64,000 nucleotides of DNA from CAZLMW01 sp964560875 (lineage in GTDB: Bacteria > Myxococcota_A > UBA9042), in assembly GCA_964560875.1 (NCBI GenBank), contig CAZLMW010000001.1, positions 124,001 through 188,000 of the forward strand, given 5' to 3'. The position numbers and the translations under genes are program-made. Below are positions 8,254 through 16,266 of the stretch, in pieces; positions within the stretch are counted from its first letter, which is position 1; the number at the start of each line of letters is the position of its first letter. A model generated the notes under the pieces. It saw nothing but the letters and a program-made list of their open reading frames with translations. It searched no databases and was not told the DNA's origin.

Positions 8254-8274
8254 GTACCCGGACCACCCGGATAC
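8254..8274 (-). terminator. Hairpin terminator or leader hairpin between pth and rpsF
   Basis: On the minus strand two 8-nt arms (8274-8267 and 8261-8254) pair completely, with one G-U wobble, around a 5-nt loop, and are followed by GGTCTTTTC. It lies 36 nt after the pth stop and 85 nt before the rpsF start. It reads best as the terminator of rplY-pth. It could instead be a regulatory hairpin in the rpsF leader, where some bacteria have an S6:S18-binding structure. Confidence 0.6.
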
Positions 8275-8310
8275 GTTGAAGCGGTGAATCGCCAACTCGC
8301 AGGACGCGAG

Positions 8311-8892
8311 TCAGACGGAAAGACGACCGTTCGTTTGGTTCATCGCCGGCCGAATGCCTTCGGCGACGACGAGAGTTACCGCATCGGCAGCGCGGTCGAT
8401 CAGTGTCGACAGCAGGGCCTGTTCATCGCGCGAAAACGGCGAAAGCACGTAGTCAGCCGGGTCGCCCTTTTGAGGTCGTCCCACGCCAACTCGGAGGCGC
8501 ACGAAGTCGCGATCTCCCGTCCGTTGGATGATCGAACGCAAGCCGTTGTGGCCCCCGTGGCCGCCGCCGTCCTTGATGCGAAGCTCGCCAAACGGCAGGT
8601 CAATCTCGTCGTGGATGACGATGAGCTGCGGCGCGTTCAGCTTGTAGAACGCCGCGAAACGCTGCACGGCGTCCCCGCTGAGGTTCATGAACGTCTGCGG
8701 CTTGAGCAGCCACAGGTCGCGGTTGGCGATGATGCCCTTGCCGACCTCGCTCTTGAACTTGCCGTGGTACGTAACACCGGCCCGGCGCGCCAGCTCGTCA
8801 ACGACAAGGAAGCCGATGTTATGGCGCGTCGCGGCGTACTTGGGACCAGGATTGCCCAGCCCAACTGCGGCGACGACGGCTTCAGCGCTCAT
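8311..8892 (-). CDS. pth: Peptidyl-tRNA hydrolase
   Basis: Pth cleaves peptidyl-tRNA released from stalled ribosomes and recycles the tRNA. The 193-residue length is normal. The family motifs are all present: GLGNPGPKYAATRHNIGF (catalytic His in RHNIG), KPQTFMNLSG (Asn), HDEIDLPFG (Asp) and GGHGGHNGLRS. It follows rplY on the same strand with a 103-nt gap and shares its promoter, the usual rplY(ctc)-pth pairing. Confidence 0.96.
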   Translation of the reverse strand: MSAEAVVAAVGLGNPGPKYAATRHNIGFLVVDELARRAGVTYHGKFKSEVGKGIIANRDLWLLKPQTFMNLSGDAVQRFAAFYKLNAPQLIVIHDEIDLPFGELRIKDGGGHGGHNGLRSIIQRTGDRDFVRLRVGVGRPQKGDPADYVLSPFSRDEQALLSTLIDRAADAVTLVVAEGIRPAMNQTNGRLSV

Positions 8893-8995
8893 GAGGCTGG
8901 CCCGATGCGGTAGTTGATGATGTCAAAGTCGCTGGCAGGACGGTCGCACGGACCGACCGGCAAAATGGCCAGACGACTGGTAGTTGGCCGAAAGA

Positions 8996-9616
8996 CTACT
9001 CTTCGGCTTCGGCTTCCACTGCCTCTTCGCCTTCTTCGCCCTCTTCCTCGAGTTCACCCTTCGGCTGGACGATGTCGAGCACCTTGTAGGCCTTCTTGTA
9101 GATGGGCGTGACGCCGGCCGGGAATGTGAGGTCCTGGACCATGACGGCGTCGCCGATCTGCATGTCAACAATCTGCACATCGATGCCGGTGGGCAGCGTC
9201 TCGGGCGTGCAAGCGACCTGGATACGACGGCGCGTGAAGTTGAGGCGGCCACCTGCTTTGACGCCGGCTGAACGCCCTACGAGGTTCACCGGCACGGACA
9301 CGGTGATGGCGCTATCGGGCTTGACCACCATGAGGTCCGCGTGCTGCAGGCGACGCGACACCGGGTCGATCTGGATCATCCGCGCGATCGCGAGGAAGGC
9401 GCCGGACTCGCCCTTGACGCTGACGTCGAAGAGCTGGTTGCGGCCGTACGAATCATTGAACGCGCGGGCGAGCGGCTTGGGGTCGAGGGCGACCGACCGA
9501 TTCGCGGTACCCACGCCATACACGACTGCGGGAATGAGCCCGGCGCGTCGGATCTTCTTGGCGACGGCGGTGCCAGCGGTGAAACGCGGCTTAACTTCGA
9601 TCTTGACGGTGTTCAT
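8996..9616 (-). CDS. rplY: 50S ribosomal protein L25 (CTC form)
   Basis: The 206-residue product has the N-terminal 5S rRNA-binding L25 domain (RRAGLIPAVVYG, residues about 25-36) and the C-terminal TL5/CTC beta-domain (HADLMVV, IGDAVMVQDL). An acidic tail of Glu and Ala ends it. ATG 9616 is preceded by GGAG at a spacing of six bases. The frame can be extended by two codons to a TTG at 9622, but the ribosome-binding site fits the ATG better. It is expressed ahead of pth. Confidence 0.94.
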   Translation of the reverse strand: MNTVKIEVKPRFTAGTAVAKKIRRAGLIPAVVYGVGTANRSVALDPKPLARAFNDSYGRNQLFDVSVKGESGAFLAIARMIQIDPVSRRLQHADLMVVKPDSAITVSVPVNLVGRSAGVKAGGRLNFTRRRIQVACTPETLPTGIDVQIVDMQIGDAVMVQDLTFPAGVTPIYKKAYKVLDIVQPKGELEEEGEEGEEAVEAEAEE

Positions 9617-9702
9617 CGCCAACTCCGGACCGTATCAAATGGCTATCGGTCGCTTGTTCGTGAGGCCCGACGCGCACGCAAGACGGTGGCGAGGGGCGGC
9701 TG

Positions 9703-9730
9703 AGTATGCGCATCGAAGGCCCGCTGTCAA
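9703..9730 (-). promoter_or_regulatory. Predicted sigma-70-type promoter of rplY-pth
   Basis: On the minus strand a perfect TTGACA (9730-9725) is followed after 16 bases by CATACT (9708-9703). This would start transcription near 9696, about 80 nt before the rplY ATG. The call rests on consensus matching only. Confidence 0.55.
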
Positions 9731-9793
9731 CGAGGAATTCGAGCGTCGCGGTCACCCGCGTCCAGATCCGTGCCCTTCGTTCGCCGCCGTGCG

Positions 9794-10849
9794 TCAAAGT
9801 TCCGTTTCGGCGAGCTCTTCAAACAGCTGCTTTTGCTTGCGGTCCAGCTTCTTGGGGATGCGTACCCGGACGTGCGCGTAGATGTCGCCGCGGCCGTTTC
9901 CGTTGAGGTGCGGCACGCCCTTGCCCCGAATGCGTACCCTTTCGGACGGTTGCACTCCGGCGGGCAGCCGAACGCGCTCTGGTGCACCTTCGATATTGAC
10001 GACCTCAACCTCGCCGCCGAGGACCGCAGTTGCGACGTCGATCGTGATTTCGGTGTGCAGATCGTCGCCGTTGCGCTCAAAGCGATCGTGGGGCGTCACG
10101 ACGAGGACGACATAGAGATCGCCGGCAGGGCCACCTCGCTCGCCAGATTCCCCCTCGCCGGATAGTCGCAGGCGCGTCCCGGTGTCCACGCCCGGTGGAA
10201 TTCGTGCGGTGACGGTGCGCACGACGCGCTCCTTGCCACTACCTCCGCAATCGGCGCATCGATCTGCATCGGCGACCGAGCGACCGGCGCCACCACATGC
10301 CGGGCACGTCATGGAGAACATGAACGGTCCCTGCGATCGGCTGACCTGGCCACGGCCACCGCAATGGCCGCACGTTGACGGCTCGGCGCCGGGCTTGACG
10401 CCTTGGCCGTCGCAGGTCCCGCAGTCCTGGATCCGCGGCAGCTCGACGGAGCGTTCGCATCCCGCGACGGCATCTTCGAGGGTGATCTCGAGGTCGTAGC
10501 GAAGATCGGCACCCCGGGCTGCGCGGTTTCGGGAGCGCCGGCCGCCGCCAAAGATGTCGCCAAAGATGTCGCCGAAGTGGCTGAAGATGTCGTCGACGTT
10601 GGCGCCACCGCCAAAGCCCTGGCTCTGCATCCCGGCGTGGCCGAATCGGTCGTAGCGAGCGCGGCGATCGGCGTCGCTGAGCACTTCGTAGGCCTCGGCG
10701 GCCTCCTTGAAGCTCTCTTCCGCGGCGGGATCATCGGGGTTGCGATCGGGGTGATACTTCAGCGCGAGCTTGCGGAACGCTTTCTTGATCGTCGAGGCGT
10801 CGGCGTCGCGGCCGACATCGAGCACCTCGTAGAAGTCACGCTTGGACAC
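9794..10849 (-). CDS. dnaJ: Chaperone protein DnaJ
   Basis: This Hsp40 co-chaperone stimulates DnaK ATPase and delivers unfolded proteins. The domains are complete: J domain with HPD at residues 33-35, a Gly/Phe-rich segment (FGGGANVDDIFSHFGDIFG), four zinc-binding repeats (CGTCDGQG, CGHCGGRG, CPACGGAG, CADCGGSG) and the C-terminal substrate-binding domains. I chose GTG 10849 because GGAG precedes it by seven bases and the J domain begins at once. The 11 codons upstream are not conserved in type. At 351 residues it is slightly shorter than E. coli DnaJ. No dnaK or grpE is in this window. Confidence 0.95.
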   Translation of the reverse strand: MSKRDFYEVLDVGRDADASTIKKAFRKLALKYHPDRNPDDPAAEESFKEAAEAYEVLSDADRRARYDRFGHAGMQSQGFGGGANVDDIFSHFGDIFGDIFGGGRRSRNRAARGADLRYDLEITLEDAVAGCERSVELPRIQDCGTCDGQGVKPGAEPSTCGHCGGRGQVSRSQGPFMFSMTCPACGGAGRSVADADRCADCGGSGKERVVRTVTARIPPGVDTGTRLRLSGEGESGERGGPAGDLYVVLVVTPHDRFERNGDDLHTEITIDVATAVLGGEVEVVNIEGAPERVRLPAGVQPSERVRIRGKGVPHLNGNGRGDIYAHVRVRIPKKLDRKQKQLFEELAETEL

Positions 10850-11195
10850 CGTATCACTCCGATCGGACCACGGAACAGGCACTCTTATCGATGCACTGCT
10901 CCACTTCTAGTTGGGGACGAAGCGCGCCCCGCGCGGATGCTGCACCAACCATGCGTGCCGCGCCAGCCGTGGCCAAACCAAGCACCCATCGCGCCGCTGT
11001 CAAGGTGAGGTGCCGTCAAAGACGCTGTGATGCGGTGGCAGATGCCAGCGGAATCGCGATCTCGTCGAACGATCTTGTGAGGGGGGCGTTGGCACCTTAT
11101 CATCGCCGCATGCAGGGGTAGTACCAAACCCCATGTGAATGATGTTTTCTTGATTGTTTTCAAATAATTGCGTCATTGAAATGCGGACCGACCTG
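10850..11195. other. Divergent intergenic region dnaJ / rpoN
   Basis: This is the largest gene-free stretch of the window (346 nt). It holds a good plus-strand promoter for rpoN (11075-11103). On the minus strand a perfect TTGACA lies at 11003-10998, but no acceptable -10 follows it, so the dnaJ promoter is unresolved. A distinct AT-rich tract (about 11140-11170) just before rpoN stands out from the GC-rich surroundings and may be part of the rpoN leader. No tRNA or other structured RNA was recognised. Confidence 0.5.
11075..11103 (+). promoter_or_regulatory. Predicted sigma-70-type promoter of the rpoN-PTS cluster
   Basis: TTGTGA (11075-11080) and TATCAT (11098-11103) are separated by exactly 17 bases. 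Four and five of six positions match the consensus hexamers. Initiation near 11110 would give a leader of about 85 nt before rpoN. Confidence 0.55.
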
Positions 11196-12899
11196 ATGGA
11201 CTTCAAGCAAAGCCTGCACATCGCCCAGCGCCTCGAACAGCGCTTGGTGATGACCCAGCAACTGCAGCAGGCGATTCGTTTGCTCCAGTTGTCGCGCGGC
11301 GAACTGCTTGAAACCATGCGCGAACAGCTGATGGAGAACCCGCTGCTCGAGGAACAGAGCACGCAGGACAGCACCGGGGCCGGCAGCGTCGTGACCGGCG
11401 GCGAGGGCGAGGTCACCAACTTCGACGCAACCGAGCGCAGCAGCAAGGAACGCCAGGAAATCGACTGGCAGCAGTACTTCGCCGAGCTCGCCAAAGGCCC
11501 AAGTGAGGGCCGCACATCCTATCGACGTGACGACGAGCTGCCTCCGCTGTCACAGACGTTGTCCAAGGGCGCGACCCTGGGCGAGATGCTGTTGGAGCAA
11601 GCGGGCGTCACCGATTTCGACGACCTCGAACGGCAGATCGCGATCGAGATCATCTGCAACCTCGACGACGACGGCTACTTTCGACCCGCGCAGCTGGTCA
11701 TCAGCGGCGGCTCGGACGCGGGACGACGGTTGTTGCGGCGCAAGGCGGACGTGCAGGGCATCGAGTCCCAGGACGGTCGAAACCAGCTGGTGCTCTACTG
11801 GCTGACCGATGACGAGATGGACGGTTGGACCCGCGACTCGGAAGGCCGCGGCTGCAAGACGACGCGGGTGCCCGGCAACTCGACCCGCGCGATCGCCGAA
11901 CGCCACGAGGTGAAGGCGTCTGCCGTCCGGTCGGTGCTCGAACGCATCCAACAGATGGAGCCGCTGGGGATCGCGTGCCGGGATCTGCGCGAGTCGTTGC
12001 TTGTCCAGGCGCGTGTCGTACACCCCGACAACACCAAGCTGCATCGGCTGATCGAAAAGCACCTCGAACACCTCGAGAAGCGCAAAGAAGCGCCCATTCT
12101 CCGCGATCTCAAGGCGACCAAAGCCGAGGTTCGCGAGCTTCTTGATCTGCTATCCACGCTCGAGCCGCGACCCGGCCGCGAATTCACCGGGGACAACGCC
12201 AGCTACATCACGCCCGACGTGTACGTGCACCAGGTCGGCGACGACTACACGGTTGTCGTGAACGAAAACGGCATGCCGAAGCTGCGGTTGTCCAAGTTCT
12301 ATCGCAACGCGCTGATGGAAGGGCACGGCAGCGAAGCCAAGGACTACATCCAGGAGAAGATGCGCCAGGCGACGTGGCTGATTCGGTCCATCCACCAGCG
12401 ACAGAGCACGATTCAGCGGGTCACCGAGTCGATCATGCGTTTTCAGCGGCCATTCCTCGAGCGCGGGGTCAAGGCGCTTCGACCGCTCGTGTTACGCGAA
12501 GTGGCCGAGGATTGCGGGCTACACGAGAGCACCGTGTCACGCGTGACGACCGCCAAATACGTGCACACACCGCAGGGCATCTTCGAGCTGAAGTATTTTT
12601 TCAACGCGCGCATCCAGACCAACACCGGCCAGGACATGGCGTCGGAGGCGGTCAAGCACTGGATCGCCAAGCTAATCGACGCTGAACAGGGCCGTGCGCC
12701 GCTTTCCGACCAGGAGATCGCCGAGATCCTCCAGGGCGAGTGGGACCGCGATGCGCTGCTGAGTCGACTCGACTGTGACGAACGCGAGTTGAGCGACCTG
12801 ATACCCGGCCGCAGTATGTCGATCGCGCGGCGCACGGTTGCCAAGTATCGCGAAGCCCTCAGTATACCGTCGTCGTCGCGGCGTCGGCAGGTGTTCTGA
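11196..12899 (+). CDS. rpoN: RNA polymerase sigma-54 factor
   Basis: Sigma-54 directs polymerase to -24/-12 promoters and needs an AAA+ activator to open them. The N-terminal region I (QRLVMTQQLQQAIRLLQLS, then ENPLLEE) is the activator-interacting part, an acidic region II follows, and region III carries the core-binding and DNA-binding parts. The C-terminal RpoN box reads ARRTVAKYREAL (about nt 12826). The product has 567 residues from ATG 11196, where family members usually begin (M-x-x-KQSL). ATG 11181 would add five residues; neither has a strong ribosome-binding site. Region II/III contains an inserted loop around residues 165-230. An FHA-type sigma-54 activator is encoded at 35713-37515. 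Confidence 0.94.
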   Translation: MDFKQSLHIAQRLEQRLVMTQQLQQAIRLLQLSRGELLETMREQLMENPLLEEQSTQDSTGAGSVVTGGEGEVTNFDATERSSKERQEIDWQQYFAELAKGPSEGRTSYRRDDELPPLSQTLSKGATLGEMLLEQAGVTDFDDLERQIAIEIICNLDDDGYFRPAQLVISGGSDAGRRLLRRKADVQGIESQDGRNQLVLYWLTDDEMDGWTRDSEGRGCKTTRVPGNSTRAIAERHEVKASAVRSVLERIQQMEPLGIACRDLRESLLVQARVVHPDNTKLHRLIEKHLEHLEKRKEAPILRDLKATKAEVRELLDLLSTLEPRPGREFTGDNASYITPDVYVHQVGDDYTVVVNENGMPKLRLSKFYRNALMEGHGSEAKDYIQEKMRQATWLIRSIHQRQSTIQRVTESIMRFQRPFLERGVKALRPLVLREVAEDCGLHESTVSRVTTAKYVHTPQGIFELKYFFNARIQTNTGQDMASEAVKHWIAKLIDAEQGRAPLSDQEIAEILQGEWDRDALLSRLDCDERELSDLIPGRSMSIARRTVAKYREALSIPSSSRRRQVF

Positions 12900-12990
12900 T
12901 CCGATCCAACCTTCGTCGAGCGGTAAACGCTGACGATCCTCACGAAGCAACGACATGTTCCAGCAACGCGCACGCCATTCGGGGGCGAAC

Positions 12991-13455
12991 ATGGTCCAGC
13001 TGAGCACCTATCTCTCGCCGCGCCACGTGGTCCTTGACCTCGGAGGCGACTCCAAGGCCGAGTTGTTGCAGGGCGCCGGCCGCTGTTTGGAGGCGTTGAT
13101 CGACGGGCTTGACGCCGCCGAGATCACCGACCTGCTGGTCGCCCGGGAGAGCCTCGCTTCGACGGGCGTGGGTTCTGGAATCGCGATTCCACACGCGTCC
13201 TCGGCGGCGCTCAGCGAGCCGTGCATCGCGATGTTTCGGACCAGCGGGCCCGTCGACTTCGATTCCGTAGACGGCGAACCCGTCACCTTGATGTTGGTCG
13301 TCCTGGCCCCCAAGAACGCCCAGGCGCTGCACCTTCGCATCCTCGCCCGCGTCGCGCGCCTCGTACGGTCGACGGCGGTCCGGGAACAGCTGCTCGAGAT
13401 CGCCACCCCCGAACAAGTCTGCCGCTACATCGGCGAGGTCGAGGGCGCACTTTGA
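12991..13455 (+). CDS. ptsN: PTS IIA-like nitrogen-regulatory protein PtsN
   Basis: This EIIA(Ntr)-type protein is the last carrier of the nitrogen phosphotransferase relay and regulates rather than transports. The active histidine is in GIAIPHASS. The fold pattern (LLVARESLASTGVGSGIAIPH and NAQALHLRILARVARL) fits the mannitol/fructose IIA family, and the length (154 residues) is normal. I chose ATG 12991, preceded by GGGGG at five bases; ATG 12955 would add 12 residues of no family character. The hpf gene often found between rpoN and ptsN is absent: only 91 nt separate the two genes. Confidence 0.9.
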   Translation: MVQLSTYLSPRHVVLDLGGDSKAELLQGAGRCLEALIDGLDAAEITDLLVARESLASTGVGSGIAIPHASSAALSEPCIAMFRTSGPVDFDSVDGEPVTLMLVVLAPKNAQALHLRILARVARLVRSTAVREQLLEIATPEQVCRYIGEVEGAL

Positions 13456-14342
13456 ACGCTCCCGCCGCGCTCGCCGGCAATCCCTGGGTCGTGGTCACGG
13501 GCATCAGCGGCTCTGGGCGAACGACCACGTTGCGCGTGCTCGAAGACCTCGACTATTTCTGCGTCGACAACCTCCCTGCCTCTTTGCTTCCGTCTCTGCA
13601 CGAAGCCATGGAAAAGAGCGGCGATCCGCGTCCCGTCGCTGTCGGAATCGACGTGCGTGCCGGCGAGTTTCTCGGCGAGGTCGAGTCCGGTCTGGCGGCC
13701 TTGCGCGGCCGCGGCATCGACGTCCGGCTGCTCTTCCTGGACTGCTCCAATGACGTGCTCGTGCGTCGGTTCGCGGAGACAAGGCGGCGTCACCCGGTGC
13801 TCAGCGACGGCACGATCGTCGAAGCGATCCGGCGTGAGCGGACCCAGATGGCGCCGATGCGTAACCGGACAACGCTCGTCATCGACACCAGCGAGCTGAA
13901 CATCCACCAGCTCAAGGCGCGGGTGCAGGCGCTATTTGGCGACTCCGGCGGCGCCGAGATGGTCGTGTCGGTGATGAGCTTCGGCTTCAAACACGGCTTG
14001 CCCCGCAACCCGGACTACGTTTTCGACGCCCGATGCCTCGCCAACCCCCATTTCGTGCCCGAGATGCGGCCCAAGACGGGACTCGACGATGACGTGCGCG
14101 AGTACGTATTGGACACCGCGGGCGGCGCAGATCTGCTCGGTCACATGCTGCAGCTGCTCAACCACAGTTTGCCGTTGCACCGCGGCGAAGGACGCGCGCT
14201 GGTTACGATCGCCATCGGATGCACCGGCGGTCAGCACCGATCCGTCGCGCTCGCACAGACCATGGCCAATCGGCTCCAGGACCTGGCCGGAACCCACGTC
14301 ACCATCAGCCACCGCGATCTGCCGCGGATGAGCTCCAGCTGA
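13452..14342 (+). CDS. rapZ: RNase adapter protein RapZ (YvcJ family nucleotide-binding protein)
   Basis: RapZ-family proteins bind nucleotides and, in enterics, sense glucosamine-6-phosphate and guide small-RNA decay. The product has 296 residues. The N-terminal P-loop reads GISGSGRTTT, with Arg where Lys is usual; this exchange is also known in other branches of the family. Then come DYFCVDNLPASLLP and a D-x-x-N-like switch. The conserved C-terminal signature is present: SFGFKHGLP, FDARCLANPHFVPEMRPKTG and GCTGGQHRSV. The start is a TTG overlapping the ptsN stop (TTGA). It lies between ptsN and ptsH, the arrangement of classic rpoN clusters. Confidence 0.93.
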   Translation: MNAPAALAGNPWVVVTGISGSGRTTTLRVLEDLDYFCVDNLPASLLPSLHEAMEKSGDPRPVAVGIDVRAGEFLGEVESGLAALRGRGIDVRLLFLDCSNDVLVRRFAETRRRHPVLSDGTIVEAIRRERTQMAPMRNRTTLVIDTSELNIHQLKARVQALFGDSGGAEMVVSVMSFGFKHGLPRNPDYVFDARCLANPHFVPEMRPKTGLDDDVREYVLDTAGGADLLGHMLQLLNHSLPLHRGEGRALVTIAIGCTGGQHRSVALAQTMANRLQDLAGTHVTISHRDLPRMSSS

Positions 14343-14348
14343 GGCAAC

Positions 14349-14645
14349 GTGCGGCGACAACGCGTCCGTATCGTCAATCCGATGGGCATGCATGCCCGTC
14401 CAGCAGGCCGTTTTGTGGCGCTTGCTGCGAATTTCGATTCGCGGGTGCGGGTTCGCGTCCGCGGCGAGGAAGTGGACGGCAGCTCGATCCTTTCGCTGTT
14501 GATGCTCGAGGCGGTCACGGGAACCGAGCTGGAGCTGGTCGTTGACGGATCGGACGAGGAACAGGCGCTGGCGGCGCTGGTTGAGCTGATCGCGGGCGGC
14601 TTCGAGGAGCGTGATTCGTTCGACGGGAAGGGCGCACGTGGCTGA
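14349..14645 (+). CDS. ptsH: HPr-family phosphocarrier protein (NPr)
   Basis: The 98-residue product carries the phosphorylatable histidine in GMHARPAGRF and the second conserved site DGSSILSLLML, where HPr proteins have the regulatory serine region. It relays phosphate from enzyme I to PtsN. GTG 14349 is preceded by GAGG at four bases. No separate HPr kinase gene is seen next to it. The C-terminal end overlaps ptsI by 8 nt. Confidence 0.93.
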   Translation: MRRQRVRIVNPMGMHARPAGRFVALAANFDSRVRVRVRGEEVDGSSILSLLMLEAVTGTELELVVDGSDEEQALAALVELIAGGFEERDSFDGKGARG

Positions 14646-16266
14646 ACCCGACGGTGCCATGATCATCGGGACGCCGGCTTCACCAGGGTTTGGAGCCGGC
14701 CCGGCCATGATCCTTCGCGACGCGCGAAAGGGGCCTCGCCAGGTCACGATCGACGACGCTGACAAAGCCGATGAGCTCGCCCGTTTCGACGCCGCAGTCG
14801 CCGCTGTCATCGATGAGTTGAGTCGCACCGAGGCACAGCTGGCGTCCAACCCCCCGTCAGAGACCGGGTCGATCGCCACCGCGCTGATCGTGAGCCACCG
14901 CGCCGTGTTGCAAGATCCGTTGTTGGTCGGCGGCGTTCATCGGCACATCCAGCGCCATGGTCGCAACGCTGAATGGGCGCTCGAATGTGTAGTTGATGAG
15001 CTGCGCAACGCGATGTTCGCGCTCGAAAACCCGAACCTGCGCGACTGGTGGCATGACGTCGAAGCGCTGGCCAACACGCTCCAAGACAAGCTCGGCCGGC
15101 GTGACGTGCGCCGCGGTTTTCCAACGGGAACCGGCGTCGTGGCCGTCGCACACAGCCTCGGGATCGCCGACACCATCGAGCTTATCGAGAGCGGTGGCGC
15201 CGCGATGGTGCTCGAGAAGGGATCGCTCACGTCTCACGTCGCCGTTCTGTGTCGGTCGTGCGGATTGCCCGCCGTCGTGGGCGCCTCCGATGCCGGTGCG
15301 AGGCTGCAAAACGGCCGCGTGCTGGTCGTCGACGGGGACACCGGACGGGCGTGGCACGATGACGATGCGGCGACAACGACGCCCACGGTGTCCCGGGTCG
15401 ATGAATCCGGACCGCTGACCACCGCGTGCGGTGTGCCGATCACGCTGCGAGCGAATGTCAGCCTGCGCTGGGACGCGGATCGGGCACGCGCCAGTGGCAC
15501 CCACGGTGTCGGCTTGATGCGGACGTTCTATCAATATGTTGGGCGCTCAGAGCTGCCGACCGAAGACGAACTGGAGGCCATCTACCGGCAGGTGCTGACC
15601 GACTTTGCGCCGCAACCCGTCAACGTCCGCTTGCTCGATCTCGGTGGCTCGTTTGGCGCCGAAGAGCTGCCAGCTGAGCTTCGCAACCTGCGCGATTGCC
15701 GCGGAATTCGCCTCGTCCAGGAACGCCGCGCCGTCGTGATGCAGCAGCTGCGGGCCATGTGCCGGGCAAGCGATGCGGGGACGCTGCGGATTCTGGTCCC
15801 GTTTGTCACCGATCCCGAAGAGGTCGCGACGGTCCGTGACATGGTCATAGAAGCGATGTGCGATGTGTCGGGCGACGACGGGGCGCAGCATCCCATTCCG
15901 GTCGGCGCGATGATCGAGGTGCCCTCTGCCGTGTTGCTGATCGATGACCTTGCGCCGCTCTGTGACTTCTTCGCGATCGGAACCAACGACCTGTCGCAGT
16001 ACACGTTGGCCAGGTCGCGGGACGAGGCAGGCACCGATCTCGCCAACATCGGCCTTCACCGCGCCGTCTTGCGGGCGATCAGACACGTTGTAGACGCCGG
16101 GAAGCGCCACGGTGTCGGCGTATCCCTCTGCGGCGAGATCGCGTCGCAACCGGCTGCCCTGCCCGCGTTGCTCGCAGCCGGACTGCGAGAATTCAGCGTC
16201 GCCCCAAGGCTCGCCCCGGCCGTCCGGGCGACCGTCCGCACCATCAGCCTCGACGGCGAGCCGTGA
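14638..16266 (+). CDS. ptsI: Phosphoenolpyruvate-protein phosphotransferase (enzyme I), divergent
   Basis: Enzyme I takes phosphate from PEP and passes it to HPr. Present are the active-site histidine (SLTSHVAVLCRSCGLPAVVG), the metal ligands (MIEVPSA and DFFAIGTNDL), and the catalytic cysteine region (VSLCGEIAS). Several otherwise strong motifs are altered: RTEF reads RTFY, IGGDK reads LGGSF, and the DRGN element reads SRDE. The length of 542 residues is slightly short of the usual 570 and there is no GAF domain, unlike PtsP. GTG 14638, just after GGGAAGGG, is preferred to GTG 14611. The enzyme is probably active, since ligands and both catalytic residues remain, but PEP binding may differ. 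Confidence 0.9.
   Translation: MAEPDGAMIIGTPASPGFGAGPAMILRDARKGPRQVTIDDADKADELARFDAAVAAVIDELSRTEAQLASNPPSETGSIATALIVSHRAVLQDPLLVGGVHRHIQRHGRNAEWALECVVDELRNAMFALENPNLRDWWHDVEALANTLQDKLGRRDVRRGFPTGTGVVAVAHSLGIADTIELIESGGAAMVLEKGSLTSHVAVLCRSCGLPAVVGASDAGARLQNGRVLVVDGDTGRAWHDDDAATTTPTVSRVDESGPLTTACGVPITLRANVSLRWDADRARASGTHGVGLMRTFYQYVGRSELPTEDELEAIYRQVLTDFAPQPVNVRLLDLGGSFGAEELPAELRNLRDCRGIRLVQERRAVVMQQLRAMCRASDAGTLRILVPFVTDPEEVATVRDMVIEAMCDVSGDDGAQHPIPVGAMIEVPSAVLLIDDLAPLCDFFAIGTNDLSQYTLARSRDEAGTDLANIGLHRAVLRAIRHVVDAGKRHGVGVSLCGEIASQPAALPALLAAGLREFSVAPRLAPAVRATVRTISLDGEP

Noticed and set aside
13452..14342. Walker A Lys to Arg in RapZ as a loss-of-function sign.
   Set aside because: Arg at this place occurs in other RapZ/YvcJ proteins, and all other signatures are intact.
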